Positions 11,393-25,258 of a stretch of DNA of 64,000 nt are shown piece by piece. Numbering within the stretch: the first letter of the stretch is position 1; each line of letters begins with the position of its first letter. The DNA is from Marchantia polymorpha subsp. ruderalis (lineage: Eukaryota > Streptophyta > Marchantiopsida > Marchantiales > Marchantiaceae): positions 29,762,501 to 29,826,500 of the forward strand of contig AP031353.1 in NCBI GenBank assembly GCA_037833965.1. The letters run 5' to 3'. A program made the position numbers and the translations under genes. Under the pieces are notes generated by a model. The model was not told the origin of the DNA. It ran no database searches and worked only from the letters and a program-made list of their open reading frames with translations.

Positions 11393-12045
11393 GTGTATCC
11401 AAGTACAACTCTCGTTGTCACTCTAAATGAATGTCTGCCGTGGAAGGAAGGATGTACAAAAGATTAAACGAGACAAGAGTATAAGCTCAAGCGGGGACCT
11501 GATTTCATCACTCATAGACTGATGTATTCAGGTCCCCTTCTTCCTAATTCCAACTAAAAATGAGAAAGGTCAAAATAAAACGGTGTTGCTACAATACGAT
11601 ACAAGTGGGGTTGAATCATCACCCCGGCCTTGCAACTGCCGCCATTTTTGTCGTTGTACCGGAACCTGTGAATACTACTTGTATACTCAGTCCAAGGGAA
11701 GGCGAGATAACGCTGGAAATGGATGGACTTGATCTATCTTTGTTTCTTTGTTTCTTCTATGTTCTTTCTCATCGTGATGAAAGACGCGGGTAGAAATACG
11801 ATATCCAGGAGCTTTAATCACGACGTTGAGCACTAGCCTAACCCACCCCTTCAAACAACGTTCAAATGTCAAACAAATCTTTCTTTCTCACTCTTTCTAT
11901 AGAGAATGGTGAAAACAACACAAACGTCACCACCATATTCGTCCGAACTTGCGAGTGCAGTGATGCATCCATTTCATCCGTGGTCACTTCATCCGATGCT
12001 CTTTATGGTACAGGGGGCTTTGAAAACCCTCTCCGATATCAAAAT

Positions 12046-15000
12046 TTATCTCAGTAGAGGGTGCTGTTCATGAAGATATCCAGGCATAAAATCATGACGA
12101 GTGAGCAGTCCGACGATGGGCGATCTCTGATTCACAAGTCAAGACAGTACAAGGTCAGCGCAAAGTATCCACCTGCTCTTCTCACAGCAGTAAGGTGGAA
12201 ATTCTTATAAAGAAATTTCGACACCTGGTTTCCCTTGAACTTGGAATGAGACTCGCTTACCGGGCAATGCTTTTGTCTACATGAAAAAGTCGATACAGTT
12301 TGCTCCCTTACTCTAAACAAACTTTGCAAAAGACCTAGTTGGGATCCAAAGTAAAATCCATATACGATTGCATGCCTTCGGCGCAGCACAAAGCTAGTGT
12401 TGTTCCTTCGGAACGAAAGATGCGTGAAGCCAGCTAGTCGGACGTGGTGGAAGAGAGCAAACCTCAGTCCGTGACTTCTTGGGTATAACGCACAGGTGTC
12501 GTAGTCCAAGCTGTCTAAACAATGTGAATGCCTTCGCAAGGGACATTGTCTCAACGACAGTGTACGGAGAAGTGTTCGCAACGAAGCGGAGATCAAGGTA
12601 CTTCTCCCGTTCTTCTGGAGTCACATGCAGATATTCGATTCTCATGCCTTTCCCAGATCCGGGTTTGGCAAAATCCGAGGAGGTGAGAGCAGGTTTCTTT
12701 TCAATGTAGGAATCATCGCTATGATCCAAAAATGCTCTCTTCTCCAGCAGCACCATGATGTGATATCGTAACACCAAACCACACAAGACGGCTCCGTTCT
12801 CCTCGAGTACAGGAAAGGCGTTGTGTCTGGTGGTAGTCAAAACATCGACAACAGTTCCCACTCTTTCGACAGCATTGAACTGCAAAAGGAGCGTCTGATC
12901 GTTCAGCCAAAACCCCATGAAAGCCAAGCAAAGAGCATGTTCCTTCGGTGACAATAGTGACAATTATGACAACTTCTGCCAACAAGCTTCCAATCTAGTG
13001 GTACCCTGGACTTATAACGAGTTACGGTGTGTAAACACAGAAGCTCATATAATCTTCATGAAAATCTTGACAAGATAACTTACCGTAACAGGTGTATACT
13101 TTATCGCCTCTCTCGCAGTCAAGTGCCGCATGAATGGTTCAGGGTGGGCATCTAAGAAAGGAAAGCCCTTCAGTTGGACATGAATATCAAAAACTGCATC
13201 ATTGAATGAATCCCCCACAGTCTTTGACACCAGGAGTACGAGCATGATGAGAGGAAGCATTCTCAGATTGTTTGTCAGCTCCAAGAGAATGATACACAAC
13301 GAGACGGTCATCCTCATAGATCCTCCTAAGAATGAAGCTGCCCCCAACAGCGCGTACACCCCTTCGTCTAATCTATCATCTCCTGCAATAGGAGTCATCA
13401 ACATCCCCACGAGTCGACCGTATGTTGCTCCACAGAGAATGGAGGGGACGAATAGCCCCGAAGGAACCGCAATACCGTATGTGATCACTGCAAGGAAATA
13501 TGAGGCACCGAGATAGATTAAAAGCGAAGACTTGCGAAACTCCCCAGGGGTTCCAGTGCTGAAAAGATTTCTGGTTGCATCGTCGTTAGTGTTGAAGAAC
13601 AAATTCGCTAAGTCGTTGTAGGTCCCGTCTGGGCAGTGGAATCCCTTGAAGTTGGCTGCTCGCCCATGTGTCGGACACTCTGCTCCAATTGGGTACTGGC
13701 CTATTTTGTGCTCTGGGCAAGGTCTGCACTCTGCGAACCATGGCAAACCGAAACTGATTGAGGCAGTCAACAAGGCTATGAGGCACGCTTGCCAAACCTT
13801 CGCCGATCGCCATCTCCTGCACAATTGGTAATGAGATCATTAGATATTATCACAACTGTTGCATAGCAACGCGTTAGCATAACCACTCAGATGGGTTTTA
13901 TATACAAGTATTCTTTAGAAGTACAGCACGTAAACCCACTCATTCACATCTACCTGCTACAGCTGGTGATGGACCATGTTGGGTATGAATACAATTCGTA
14001 TATTAAGCAACGGAAAGCGCAACCGGAAACCTGTCATGGAGCCTTTACACCTCGGAAATAAGACTAAAGAGGTATAAAACTCTCTTGCGTACATATAACT
14101 CTTAGGGCAGAAATCGCAGTGTTAGGGGCCAAAACTTAGAGCCAAATTTCAACTATCGGGGGTTAGATGCTGAGGCCAAATCTTTGGGATATACTGGTTG
14201 AAAGCAAAGTGATCTGGTAAGAGACTGAAGACATACTTGTTGAGAAAGGCTCCGAAGAAGAGGACGATTTTCGAGTTCAGATGATTGAAGGCACTTCCCA
14301 AGACACCTCCAATTATGCCCAAAACCACGACCGGGAATAGCTCTAAAAGCCCGTACTCACTCTTCACTCCCTCCACATCAAAGATAATTAAACCTCCCTC
14401 TCCAAAAAGTCCACAACTTCCACCTTTGCACCAGGCCATTCCTGTCCTCAATACCACTGCTACAACTGCTGTCGTGAAAAAGGCCCTCCACAACAATGGT
14501 CCCCTCCACCTGCATCATCATTTCTCATCACGACTCAATTCCTTACGGGGAGAAAAGCCCATGAAAAGAAACTTTGCACATTGACGTGTTGGAGACCTAA
14601 TTATCTGATACAAAAGGACTGGCAAAGTTTACTTCGATTACTTTTGAATTATAGCACCGTAAGGAAATCAATTTGGGCTAAGGATTTGGATGAAGTATGC
14701 GAGTGAAAATCATTCTCACATATGTCTATCATTTATGGCAACGATTCTTTTCTGCGGGAAAAATTATCCAGCACCGTTCGAATAGCCACACATCAACGTA
14801 AAAAAGGTGATATACCATGATGTAACCTCCTCAAGAGCAAACAAAACTCCTCCAACTGGAGCTCTGAAAGCTGCCGCAACTCCTGCTGCACTACCACATG
14901 TGACCAAATCCCTTCGATCCCTGTCGTTCTTGAAGTATCGCAGCCACCTCCATGTCAGGTGGTACTTCCTGGATCCACCCTGACCGATAAGCGAAGCAAT

Positions 15001-16948
15001 ACACGAACCGATATGCACCAACGGTCCCTCCTTTCCGACGATCAGGCCTCCAGATACGGTACAAATACAACCAAAAACCTACAACAACGATGCATATTTT
15101 ATTATTCCTCCCTTCGTCTGTCACAACCACCTCCAAATCCAAACCAAACGAAATCGAACACGACGGTCAGAGCACAAACCAAAATATAATTACCTTGACA
15201 AACAGGGTCTTCAGTGAAAAGATGTTGGGTGTATCCACCCCGTTGAGATAAGCTTTGACTTCAGGAATTCCCGAGCCCGCGGCGGCAGGTGAAATGTAAA
15301 CACAAAGAAGAGATGACACCAGTATCAAACCGACGTTACTTCCAGCGTACAGTAAAAATGCTGGCATGAACCTGGATCCACGACAGAGCGTTAGGGGTCA
15401 GAATGTGAGTGACCGAGTTTTTGGCACCACGAATCCGAATGAGCGGACAACAATCCGACCGACAGAATCGAATGCAAAATGTAGTCCGCAGCATCGTAGA
15501 CCATGTGCAATTGAAACCGTGGCAATCCAGAATAAGTACCGATACCCACCCGCTGGCTGACATTGACTTCGTAGTGGCGAGAAACTTGGCTCCAGCTATA
15601 TTCTCCACAGCCATATTGATTCCAAAACCCACTAATCCAGTTAGCAGACCCAGCAAGAAGACGAATGTCCATTTTAGAAACACATATTCGAGAATCTCGT
15701 GCTTCGTTCTCGACCGCCAATCCTGCCGAAACAATTCGTTCTCTATCAACCTGCGCATCCGAGCACATCATCCAGACATCAGTGCACGTTCCACAAAAAC
15801 CTGCTCTTGCCGTCGCTCCGATCAACGCAATCTCCATCTTTCACGTCAATCGCGCCACAAAGCCGCGCCTCCTGCTTTCGGTTGGTCCTGCTCTTCTCTA
15901 CTGCGAACCGAAAAATACAGCACGATCGGCGCGGCTCGCGGCTCGATGTACATGGAAACCGTGCCGACGCCTATAGCTCTACACGACGCTACTACTGTCC
16001 GTTACACATTCCTTGACCATCCGAGGACCCATCTGTCTCGAAGATGGAGGTGCTGCCAATTCAGTGAGATTGGCTCACAAATGCGCAATCTGACAATCTA
16101 GTCAGCAAATCTGGACGATGACACGAGGAATTCCTCCAGAATATTTTACTGAGATTCTAGGCAGTGGTTGTGTCCGAAAGTAACAGCTCCTTTGAGCTTT
16201 ACTGAACGATCGAAGGTTCATGAAGTCGGACAAAAGTGCAGCGCGCACGAAAGGCGGAGCGGATCGTTCGCATTGTGAAGCGTGTCGGGGACTGCAACCG
16301 CACCGGATCGGGCCCATCAAGCTCCGAAGGATGCGCACGCAGGAAAGCGAGTGCAAGACGGTGTTCAAGAACGGGCTGCGGGCTGCGGGGAACGGACAAC
16401 GGACAACGTTGGGCACAGAGGGCACACTTCCCAGGACCATGCGGCCGACCAAGACCTCGTAACGCCCGTACGATAAACCCCCTTAGTCTATCAGGAGACG
16501 CGCATCTACATTGTACGAAGTCCGAGGCATTCAGAGCATTTAATGAAGTGAAATGAAATCGAATAAATGAACCGGGTGGGGGTAGATCATCACGTCATCA
16601 CTACAGCAGAAGTCTGGGCATTTCTGCTGATAAAGGTACACGCGTCCCATCATCTCCCAGGATCAAAGACGAAGAGAGCATCAAATTTCGTGAGAATATG
16701 GAAAGATGAACGTACTCATAGTCGAGACTTTCGATTGGTGACACATTTGCTCCGATCATAGCTTGGTGCTGCTCGACGCTGTAATTGGCATCTGGGAGCA
16801 GAGTCTTCTTTCTCTGAAGCAGAGGCGTGTGGAGGCCATTCTTATCGCGCGGATTGGGTACGGCCTCCACATCCCGAGGACTGATCAATCCAGGGCTCAT
16901 CGCGGTGTCCGCATCCGACTCGGTCCCATACTGATGATGCTGCTCCAT
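12046..16948 (-). CDS. CLC-c-like: CLC-type chloride channel/antiporter, CLC-c/CLC-g-like
   Basis: A plant CLC protein for anion transport, expected in vacuolar or other endomembranes. Eight exons join in phase to 792 residues: 16948-16716, 15750-15550, 15371-15194, 15078-14816, 14509-14237, 13816-13084, 12879-12463 and 12126-12046. All have GT-AG borders. The filter motif is GSGIPE (177-182) with Ser178, the form associated with chloride rather than nitrate preference. The gating glutamate lies in GKEGP (Glu221). FALEE (284-288) supplies the proton-path glutamate of exchangers, and GLFVP (503-507) is the third conserved motif. The two C-terminal CBS repeats start about residue 628 and end in PIVGLLTRHDFMP, which resembles plant CLC-c and CLC-g. 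The start is the only in-frame ATG before the SLDYE motif. Intron 1 is the largest, at 965 nt. Length and motifs are complete, so the gene looks functional. Confidence 0.95.
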
Positions 16949-16957
16949 TGCGCCGGA

Positions 16958-16980
16958 CTGCCTGCCTGCCTGCCTGCCTG
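16958..16980. repeat. CTGC tetranucleotide repeat in the CLC leader
   Basis: Nearly six copies of CTGC lie about 10 bases upstream of the CLC start codon, so in the transcript they form a GCAG repeat in the 5' UTR. Confidence 0.85.
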
Positions 16981-18617
16981 TTCGACCGTCAGTTCCCCGT
17001 CTCTTCCTCCTCCAGCTCCCTCACTTCTTTGTATCCTTCCGTTCTCTTCTAAGTTCCCGCTTACCGCCTACGTGAACAATTCAATCCACGACAAGCCAAT
17101 TCTGCCTCTTCAGAGATCGATATTCGAGCTAAAGCCTCTCCTTGCTGGTCATCATTGAGCAAAACCGACCGAAACAGCAGAGGCTACAGAGGCTCCACAA
17201 AAATTGTGTGGACGACTACAAAATTTCATCGCTGATCGCTTCGACGATTATGAATCGACAGATGGGCGGCTGAATCAATCTACGAGTCCAGAGACGCGCG
17301 TGTCTGTTTTCTTCCACAATTGCATCGCCTTCTCTCACGAGGCGATTCATATGCAGATCACAGCAGTAACAAAAATGCTGCCACTCCAAATCAAATCCAA
17401 CAGATGATTGCAAATCTCGCACGAGAGGGAGAGCTAGATTTGCGAACCAAGAAATAAGAGAAAAACCGAAATCAGATAAGGGATCGACCTCCCGATTGAG
17501 GCTCACAGCGCTAGACTGTCACAGGAGGCGAACCACAAGAGGACCACGGGAGATGAACCACTGTTTGCAGAAATCAAGATGTCCACATCCAGCAACAGAC
17601 GCAATAAAGGCAGCCGCGGAATTCGGAGAACTGATAGAGAGAGAGATAAAAGTGATGATTGAGGCACGAAAATAACGTCTCGGATTCAAAGGATAATCGA
17701 GCGTGGAAGCGGACAAATATCGTGGAAGAAAGAACAAGGGACCAGAAGACAAACAAAACACAGAGGAACACACACACGCACACGGGGCCAAAGGCAATCG
17801 GGAAGGATAAGCTTGAAGAGCAGTGAGGCAGGACCTACTTAGTTTCCGTTCCTGAAGAGTGTCGAAAGCTCAATGCCCTCTTAAACTTGTGCGAGAAGAG
17901 AGATCAGACAGATTGGAGTCGAGCACACCTCTCTTGACGACGAGTCAACGGCTGATGGGTCGTTCTGAGACAATCTGCGGGTCCGGGGTCAGGAGTGGGA
18001 TTACAGGACGACGACGCTGGCAGCAGCAGCAGCAGCTGATCGAAAGCAGGGCACGCGGAGGAAGAGACAGGCCAGGGAACTCGACTTATGTGCAGCACAA
18101 GGCGGCTACTGATGAGGGGCCTGCAGATGGTCCCCCCTTACGCTCTGCACCCGCCTTGCACCGGCATCCCTTCCCTCGCTCCTCGCTCCTCACTACTACG
18201 CCTCCGCCACCTTGACCTGCCCCACTTCTCCTGCTGCCCCCACCCCAAGGCCCCCCACGCCCCAACCCCGCAAGCGCCCTCGTTACTCCTCAAAAATCAC
18301 AAGCCAGCCCCGCAGACGTCTGCTGGCTCCGCATCTGTGGTCTGCTAGCCCCTTGCTACACCTCAGCTCTCGTGCCCACCTCACCCATCTTACTTCTATA
18401 GCACGCACTGTTGCCTTGATTCTTCGCTGCTGCTCAATTTCTTCTGTGATCCACCATGGGGCCCCTCTTCTTGTTGCATGCTTCTAAATCATTAACCGAT
18501 TCATGAGACTTCGTTCACCGAGGCGACAGTTTCTCACACAGCAGTCCCAGGTGGACTTCTCGTACCTATCTCGTCCCTGAGCACGTGGCCCTTGTGCACT
18601 GCTGTCCTACGAACTTT
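16981..18617. other. CLC upstream region, GC-rich, no gene assigned
   Basis: This stretch is GC-rich, with CT-rich runs (about 16990-17050 and 18130-18300), and is presumably promoter and leader of the minus-strand CLC gene. Several overlapping open frames exist on both strands (for example 17859-18215 +), but they are low-complexity Pro, Ser and Arg frames with no domain. I treat them as chance frames in GC-rich DNA. Confidence 0.5.
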
Positions 18618-18795
18618 AGGACCAAGAGGGTGGGAGTGAAAATTTCCAACGCTTTCCTCCCAACCCGGAGGGCAGACTGTCGAGGAATGAATATTTCCAC
18701 CGCTTGCCTCCCAAGCAGGAGGGCATACTTCTAGGACCAAGAGTGTGGGAGGGAAAAATTCCACCGCTTTCCTCCCAGACTGGAGGGCAGACTTC
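18618..18795. repeat. Three-unit diverged tandem repeat
   Basis: Units at about 18618-18682, 18683-18732 and 18733-18795 share AGGACCAAGAG, then TTTCCACCGCTT, CCTCCCA and GGAGGGCAGACT blocks. The middle unit lacks part of the first block. Confidence 0.8.
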
Positions 18796-20089
18796 GCTCC
18801 CCCACCTGACTCACCCAAGCTGACTCGATGTGCTCGTCTCCTGTGAACATCATCCTTCGCGGAAGTGGCCAACGGAAACGTTCACTCGGAGAACGGATCG
18901 TACGGCCTATCATAACCGGACAACGATGCAATTCCCGCCAGGACTCGAGGAGAATCGGCAGTCTGTCGTCAACTTTTGCGTATGCACGCCCGGGGCTGCG
19001 GTTAGTCCCGATGTACCACTGAACAGAGGCTTACAAACATTTTCATGTACAAATTCGACGTTAGGGCCAGACGCACTTTCGGGCAGTACATTCGGGCTTC
19101 TGTGGCTCCTTGCTCTAGGCTCGGCGGCACAAAAGGGTACTTCCGAGCCTACAGCTGTACCGGAGGCAAATAATATCTTAATATGGAAGGAGCTTGGTTG
19201 GGCCTCGACAGGCCGTCGCCTCCGAGTTTTTTTTTCTTTAAAGTTTTCCCCTTTGTTCTATGCGCAACGGATCACGAGCATGAGGACAATTTTCGCAGTT
19301 GGTAACTGCACGAACGTGAATGGAATGATCTACCACGTAAATGGAAAAAGTTCATACCGAAACGACCCGCCGGCGCGAGAATCGAGAGTCATGGAGAAAG
19401 ATGTTAAACTGTATCCCGGTCGGTTGACAGAATAGTTCGTCCACGTGGATCCTGGACCGCGTTTTGGATGTGAGACAACGGGAGGGACGCAGATGCGGAC
19501 GTTAAATTAGATCCGAGGGCGACGGCTTTCCGCGAACAACATTCTTCTGCATTGTGCTCTCCTTCCTCATCTTCTTTCCCTTCTCCTTCCTCGTCTTTCC
19601 CTCCTCCCGGAGCCTTTGTCCGAGGTGACGGGAAGTTTTGGCCGGCAGCGACAAGAGTCTTGTTGGAACATACGGAGCATTCATTCTGCTCGGGCAGTGG
19701 GATGGACAGCACGCGTCACCAGTGCGGTGGCTTGAACCTGTCGTCCAGTTTGCAGAATCACTGCTTTTCCCCGACCCCGATTGCTTTCGGAAACTGCTTC
19801 CCGAGATTCCAAATTTCACCTTCTACAGTCCCGCGAACCCCGTGCCGTACAATGAAATGTGCATAGTGGGGAATGTATTACCGGAATGTAACTCAGATGT
19901 GATCCACCAGCCTTCTAATCTCGAGACTGCCATGCCGTATATAGAATTATGCTCGACTTCGACACGCCCTTCCGGCAATTCCTCCCTATTCTATGCTTTC
20001 CCAGAATCTTGAGAAGCCGGAAACCTCGTGGGTCCGCCTGGATTCTGCTATGACGTCACATGCGCTTTACCTCCGGCCTTTGAAGGCGA
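18796..20089. other. GC-rich stretch with no gene assigned
   Basis: Open frames on both strands (18830-19435 +, 19502-19819 -, 19638-20012 +) overlap each other and show no recognisable domain. An unannotated leader or a decayed gene is possible. Confidence 0.4.
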
Positions 20090-20115
20090 GAAGGAGAAGA
20101 AGAAGAAGAAGAAGT
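20090..20115. repeat. GAA trinucleotide repeat
   Basis: A short run of AGA/GAA triplets in a purine-rich context. Confidence 0.8.
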
Positions 20116-23100
20116 GTAGGTGAATCCTAAGGAATCCCTTACTGGATTTGGACGCATCTCCGAGAAGAGATTTCCTTGCCCAGGTTCATTTAGGAGTGTC
20201 TCGTACAAATTCTCTCCCGTATCTTGTTGCGAATTTCGCTGTAGTCCCGTCTTTCACATAAGAAGCGGGTTTTCTGACTTACCTTATGTTTGACCAGTTG
20301 CATTGCGAACGCTTGCCCGTGTTGCATACTACAGTGTGTCTACGTGGAGTAACTGCCTTCGATTTCTTGCTTAATTTGATTTCGATGGTGAACAAGTCAT
20401 AGCGAAAAGGAAAGGAAACCCTCAAGCCTCATATGGATGAAACCAAACGGTAAGCATCTAATAACGTGATTGCATAACATCACAATCTAGTGATGCCTCA
20501 ATTCATCAAACACATCAGTTCACAAAGTTGGAACATTCCTCCAACTGTGTATGAACTTTTAGCTTTTAGACTTAGAGCGGATGAGTTCATGAGAAAATAA
20601 GTGGCAACTAGGAGTTGAAGGAATAACAAAAAGTACAGGAATAGGCATCGAGCCCTGCACGGATGAAACCAAACCCGTAAATGGAACTAGACTACAAAAG
20701 CATCCAAATGAGAATATTTATCTTACATATTTTGTTTTTATTTGAATTCTCTGCTCAAAGCACTTTACAAGGAAAATAGTATATCAATAAACTTCACCTA
20801 AAGTGATTGCTTAAGTGATTCTATTAAACTAGGTTATACAATAAGTTAAAGGAAGTGTTTTCACAAGCCAAGTGATATGATAAACTTTTGCACAGTCTCT
20901 CCAGAACCAAGTTCACATGATTTACAAGCAAAAAATCACCTCTTAGTACTCCTAAATGGCTTGCCATTAGAACTTAGAATGCTAATAACCATCATTTACC
21001 AAATTTTTTGAAATTTTAGAACCCTAGTTGAATGCAAAACAAACCAAGGCGTTGATGTTTGCACCATTGTCTTGTTATATCACATCTACTAGAATATATG
21101 ATGATGCAAGACAATTCCAAGTGATGATGCTTTAAGTTAAAAATGAGTATTGTCTTAGTCAAATTTTTACATTACTTATGTTGAATACTATGGCATTTTA
21201 TATTTTTACAATTTTTTTTAGACAATTTGAGCTAATACTGGTTTTTAACCTAGGTATGATAATCTATTCAAACTTTCAAGTAGAATCTTGAATAACTTAA
21301 CTTGAAATTTTAACATATCATTCGATTACAGTGATAACACTATACATTATTTTATTTTATTTAAGCTACAAGTTTAATGAAGGAGTGGCATTTTAAGCTG
21401 ATTATGCAATTTTTTACCCTTAGAATTATTAAAGATAAATTATTGATATGAATTCAAACAATGATTATAGATGAATTTCATGACAAGAAACAAGTTTTTT
21501 CTATCTGAAATCGGATTTATATCATTTAAAAATTCAATCTTAAGATTAGAAGATTCAAACATTATCATTTGTTGAATACCATGTTGTTTAGGGTTTAAAC
21601 TTGAAAATATTTGTATCGAATGTCATGATTTTGTAAAATAAATGAAAAGATATTCTACAAAGTAGCATTTCTAAATATCTAAATATGGATTGTATAAAAT
21701 TCAATAGCTTTCAACTTTATCTAATGTATATTAATAAATCTGGATTCAAAAGAATAAAAAACTTGTTATGAAAAAATTAATATGTAATGATAATTTCATC
21801 ATTTCATTTGAAATCAATGTGATTGATGATTTTTCTGGATTGATGTTATATACATAGTGAAGCTAGAGTTGTTCATAAAAGATTCTTAAAATTAGTTTTT
21901 GTAAAACCAGATTATGTTCAAAACAAACATTACAAATTTATTAAGAAAATTCTTTCATGTTACGGTTGATATGCTAAACAGACAAATCTTCTTCGATTGA
22001 GACCGAATATGGTATTTACCTTAGCTCATGTAACTTCTGTATCTCGCTGTCATGTGAACCATTTGATCCTTTGGATTTATAGTTTTTGTTAAAAAAGGAA
22101 AAAAATGTTGATATGTCTCTTTAAGAATGACAAAAAAATTGTAGAGATAAGGCCCTCGTACGGAAGACTGGTACCTGTCTCGGACAACCCCAAAAATATG
22201 GGGTGTCACAAACCTGCCAATATATGAGTCGGTTAGAAAGTAAAATATCTCTCTTTTCTCAATTGTGGTTGGAACTATTGTTTGCAACAAGCAGATATTA
22301 TGCATATGTAGCATCGTGTGATGCATCCATTATTGCCGACGTAATTTCATCAATCGGGTACACAAAATCAATATTCATGTATCTTACTAGACGTTAAATA
22401 ATAAAATAGTTGCAGATTGTAACGCCACTACGAAGATCAACTTGCAAAGAGACTACAAGAGTAACATACCTTCATAAGATCTGGCTTATGTTCTGCATGG
22501 AGCGTTATTTGCGAGATGCGCAATTATTCTAGGGAGAGTGCACACATTCAAACACTAACACTAGATGACATGGATCACATCTATCACCATCTCTTTGCAT
22601 CGGGTAGAATCTTAACATGTGTTACAAGGATGCATCAGTCGTAGCAGTGGAATGGAAGATAGCCATGATTGGTTATGCTCGTTCAATAACTCCATCTATT
22701 ATTACCAAATCATGAGAGTTACATGCATTAGAAATCAAAAGAGAGATAGAGGATGTTGCTATTCATCACTAAATGATCCGCTCACTTTGGAGAGGTGCGT
22801 GTGTGTGTCTCCGTCTGTACAAGCTTTTGTTCGTGTTTGTCGCCGGGCTTTATTGCATGCAGTGGAGTTCTCTCCTTTACTAGCAGAGAAATGATGGTTT
22901 TGTCAAATGCACACTTGCCAAATCTGGCTCACGCAACAAGATGTGGACAACAAGTCGTGAGGAACCAAGCCTCAAACATGCGATCATTAATTTCATGGAT
23001 GTTGCCATTCCTGATGATTTACATGGATGAGGTTTGCAGAGAAAAACAGAAGACAAGGACGGTCAGATCAAGAAAAGTACTAATGAGGAATATGATCAAG

Positions 23101-25258
23101 TAGTCAGGCAAAACCGAGTTCTACTCCTACTATAAGAAAAAGGAAGTTCATAGTTACTGATTTAAAGCTGCCATAGTGAAGCTGATTCGTAACATGCCTG
23201 TTAGCCTCTTGTTCTCTTCTGCAACCCCTCGTACGTTTTAACACCTCGATCCATTTTGTCCTTCGATGGCTGTTAGTGGCTCAGTTTGTTGGAGAGATTA
23301 TATCATCTGAGACCAGATGCGATTGTGGCAGGTGAGAGGACTGATGAAGGGAATTTCGCCTTTTGAGAACCGACCGAGTGATGGAGTTGTAGTATCGGGG
23401 GACGGGTGGCGCCAGCGCGTAAGGTCCCATGAGCGGCCTTTCCTTTGCAGAAAGGTGCTTTGCCTTAATACAACCCTGGTACTTTAAAGAAAGCCAGAGG
23501 TAGAGACACCCAGTGGCCGTGAATACAGTACGAGCATGTTCGGGACATTCACCCTTCGTGCCCGGAGCTGGATCGACGGGAAAGGAGATCGGCAGAGGGA
23601 CGCAGGAGTTATCCCCCACTAGCGCTGAGAGCGAGTTTGGCGAACTGGAAGCACGTTAGCAGCGGAAGAAGACGAAGGATGAGTGAGCGAGTGTCCATGA
23701 ACTGAGCAGACTCGGATAGAGTGAGGGAGCGCAAGCGCAAAAGCCTGCAGGGAGCGAGCTAAATTGCGTTTGAATTGCTCCACCAGTCAGCACATGCATG
23801 TTCCCGAAAAGTGGAGGGGGCGATGCCGAGCGCTCTGCAGCTCTTAATTGGGGAGCCTGAAGCCCAGACACATCTCGTTGCTATACGCTGTCACCGGAAT
23901 GCAGACCCTGCACAAGCCCCCGATGCAGGCCAGCCTTGGAGGCTTCCGGCTCCATAGCTGGTCCTCCAGATTGGCAGCAGCTTTATCTTTCCGCGTTTCT
24001 CGCAGCGTCTCACCTCGCCCCAAGTGTACCGCGTACAGGAATCTTTAGTGGATCTTTCCCAATACGGTCCAGATCAGCGGCTCTTTTAAGCACCTGCCAG
24101 GGCCGAAACGGGAGGGGGCTGCTTTTCCGCGAGACGAAGGATGCGACTTCAGGAGGTCTCAACAGCTGATGGGTGACGGGGAAGTTATGATGATAAGTAC
24201 ATCATCTATTGGGGGTTCAGTTCCTCGAGGCACACCCAATCAGACCCATAGTCAAGTCCAGATCATATCCGTGGGAACAATTCTGTTCTTTTTGTTCATA
24301 CTCGAAACATGCATCCGAATTCCCAGCCCGACTGCAGTGATCAAAAGTGACCTCGCCCGCCCTCTGGCCTGTCCCGACTCTAATTTAGACAGGGGGCCGG
24401 TGCCACATGGAGGCCAATTTGTTGGATGCTCTGGATCACCCGAGGTCAAGTGAGCTGACGTGATCCGAGGAGAAGGCTCGTTTCCTCCCCTTGACCGCCC
24501 TCCCGCTTTTCCGAGTCTCGATTGCCCCGAAAGTCCAGCGCCCTTGCAGGATTCATCCTGTGGCGAAAGGCATCGTCGGTCGTGTCGTGTTCGGAACTGG
24601 CGTCCTGGCCCGCGAGTTTACCGCTATACCGCTTTACTCCGTCAACGAGAGGCTCGACACTCTGCGGGGGGTAAAAGGGACCGTTCCTACGTCACGGAAC
24701 CGGGAGAAAGCGTTTGGTTGAACAAGGTAGAGGACCGAAGGTCAAGCGCAAAGCATTCTCTCTTCGTGGTATGTGGTCCAAGTCTATTACTTCCCAAGTT
24801 CCAGCGGCAACTGTAGTCCGGAGGGGAGGGGAAGGGATGTGAAACGCAGCGTCGTGAGAAGTGTTCATGCCTCTACCATTCAAAAATGACGCAAACTGTC
24901 TGTCGAGGGTGAGTGAAATTCTCGACAGATAGAAATTGCGGTGAATTCCCACTCGTTAACGAACGATCTTTGTCTATGCACTGCAACTGCCTAATCTCAG
25001 CTCGCCAAGTCGCTATGGTCTGTCCTGTTCGATGTCAATGACAAGCTAGAGTGACGGTAGAGTGTTGCATGTGGCACAAATTGTGAATGCTTCAGTGAAA
25101 TGTGCCGACCATTCTTACACATGCAGATATAGCAGCGCATCAGGATCGTGATCTTCCTCGATGCTAGCCTGCCTCTAGCTCTAGACACTCTCCTGCTGAA
25201 GCAATCAGAGAGTCCTTCCACCGACCTGTTGACGAAAGCATGAGATCCCACAACTTAC
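20116..25258. other. Intergenic, including an AT-rich block at about 20.7-22.0 kb
   Basis: No gene could be supported. 20.7-22.0 kb is A+T rich with no coding signal. 22.2-25.2 kb is mixed, rising to about half GC near 23.3-24.9 kb. Overlapping short frames there (for example 23281-23619 -, 24460-24816 +) have no domain I can name. Confidence 0.5.

Noticed and set aside
15409..16101. 230-codon plus-strand frame across CLC exon 2 and intron 1
   Set aside because: It overlaps a firm CLC exon on the other strand and has no domain.
18830..19435. 201-codon plus-strand frame in GC-rich DNA
   Set aside because: No recognisable domain, unusual composition and no splice context; long chance frames are expected at this GC.
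23281..23619. 112-codon minus-strand frame with a protein-like feel
   Set aside because: I considered a ribosomal-DNA-derived or retroelement origin but could match no rRNA or retroelement motif.
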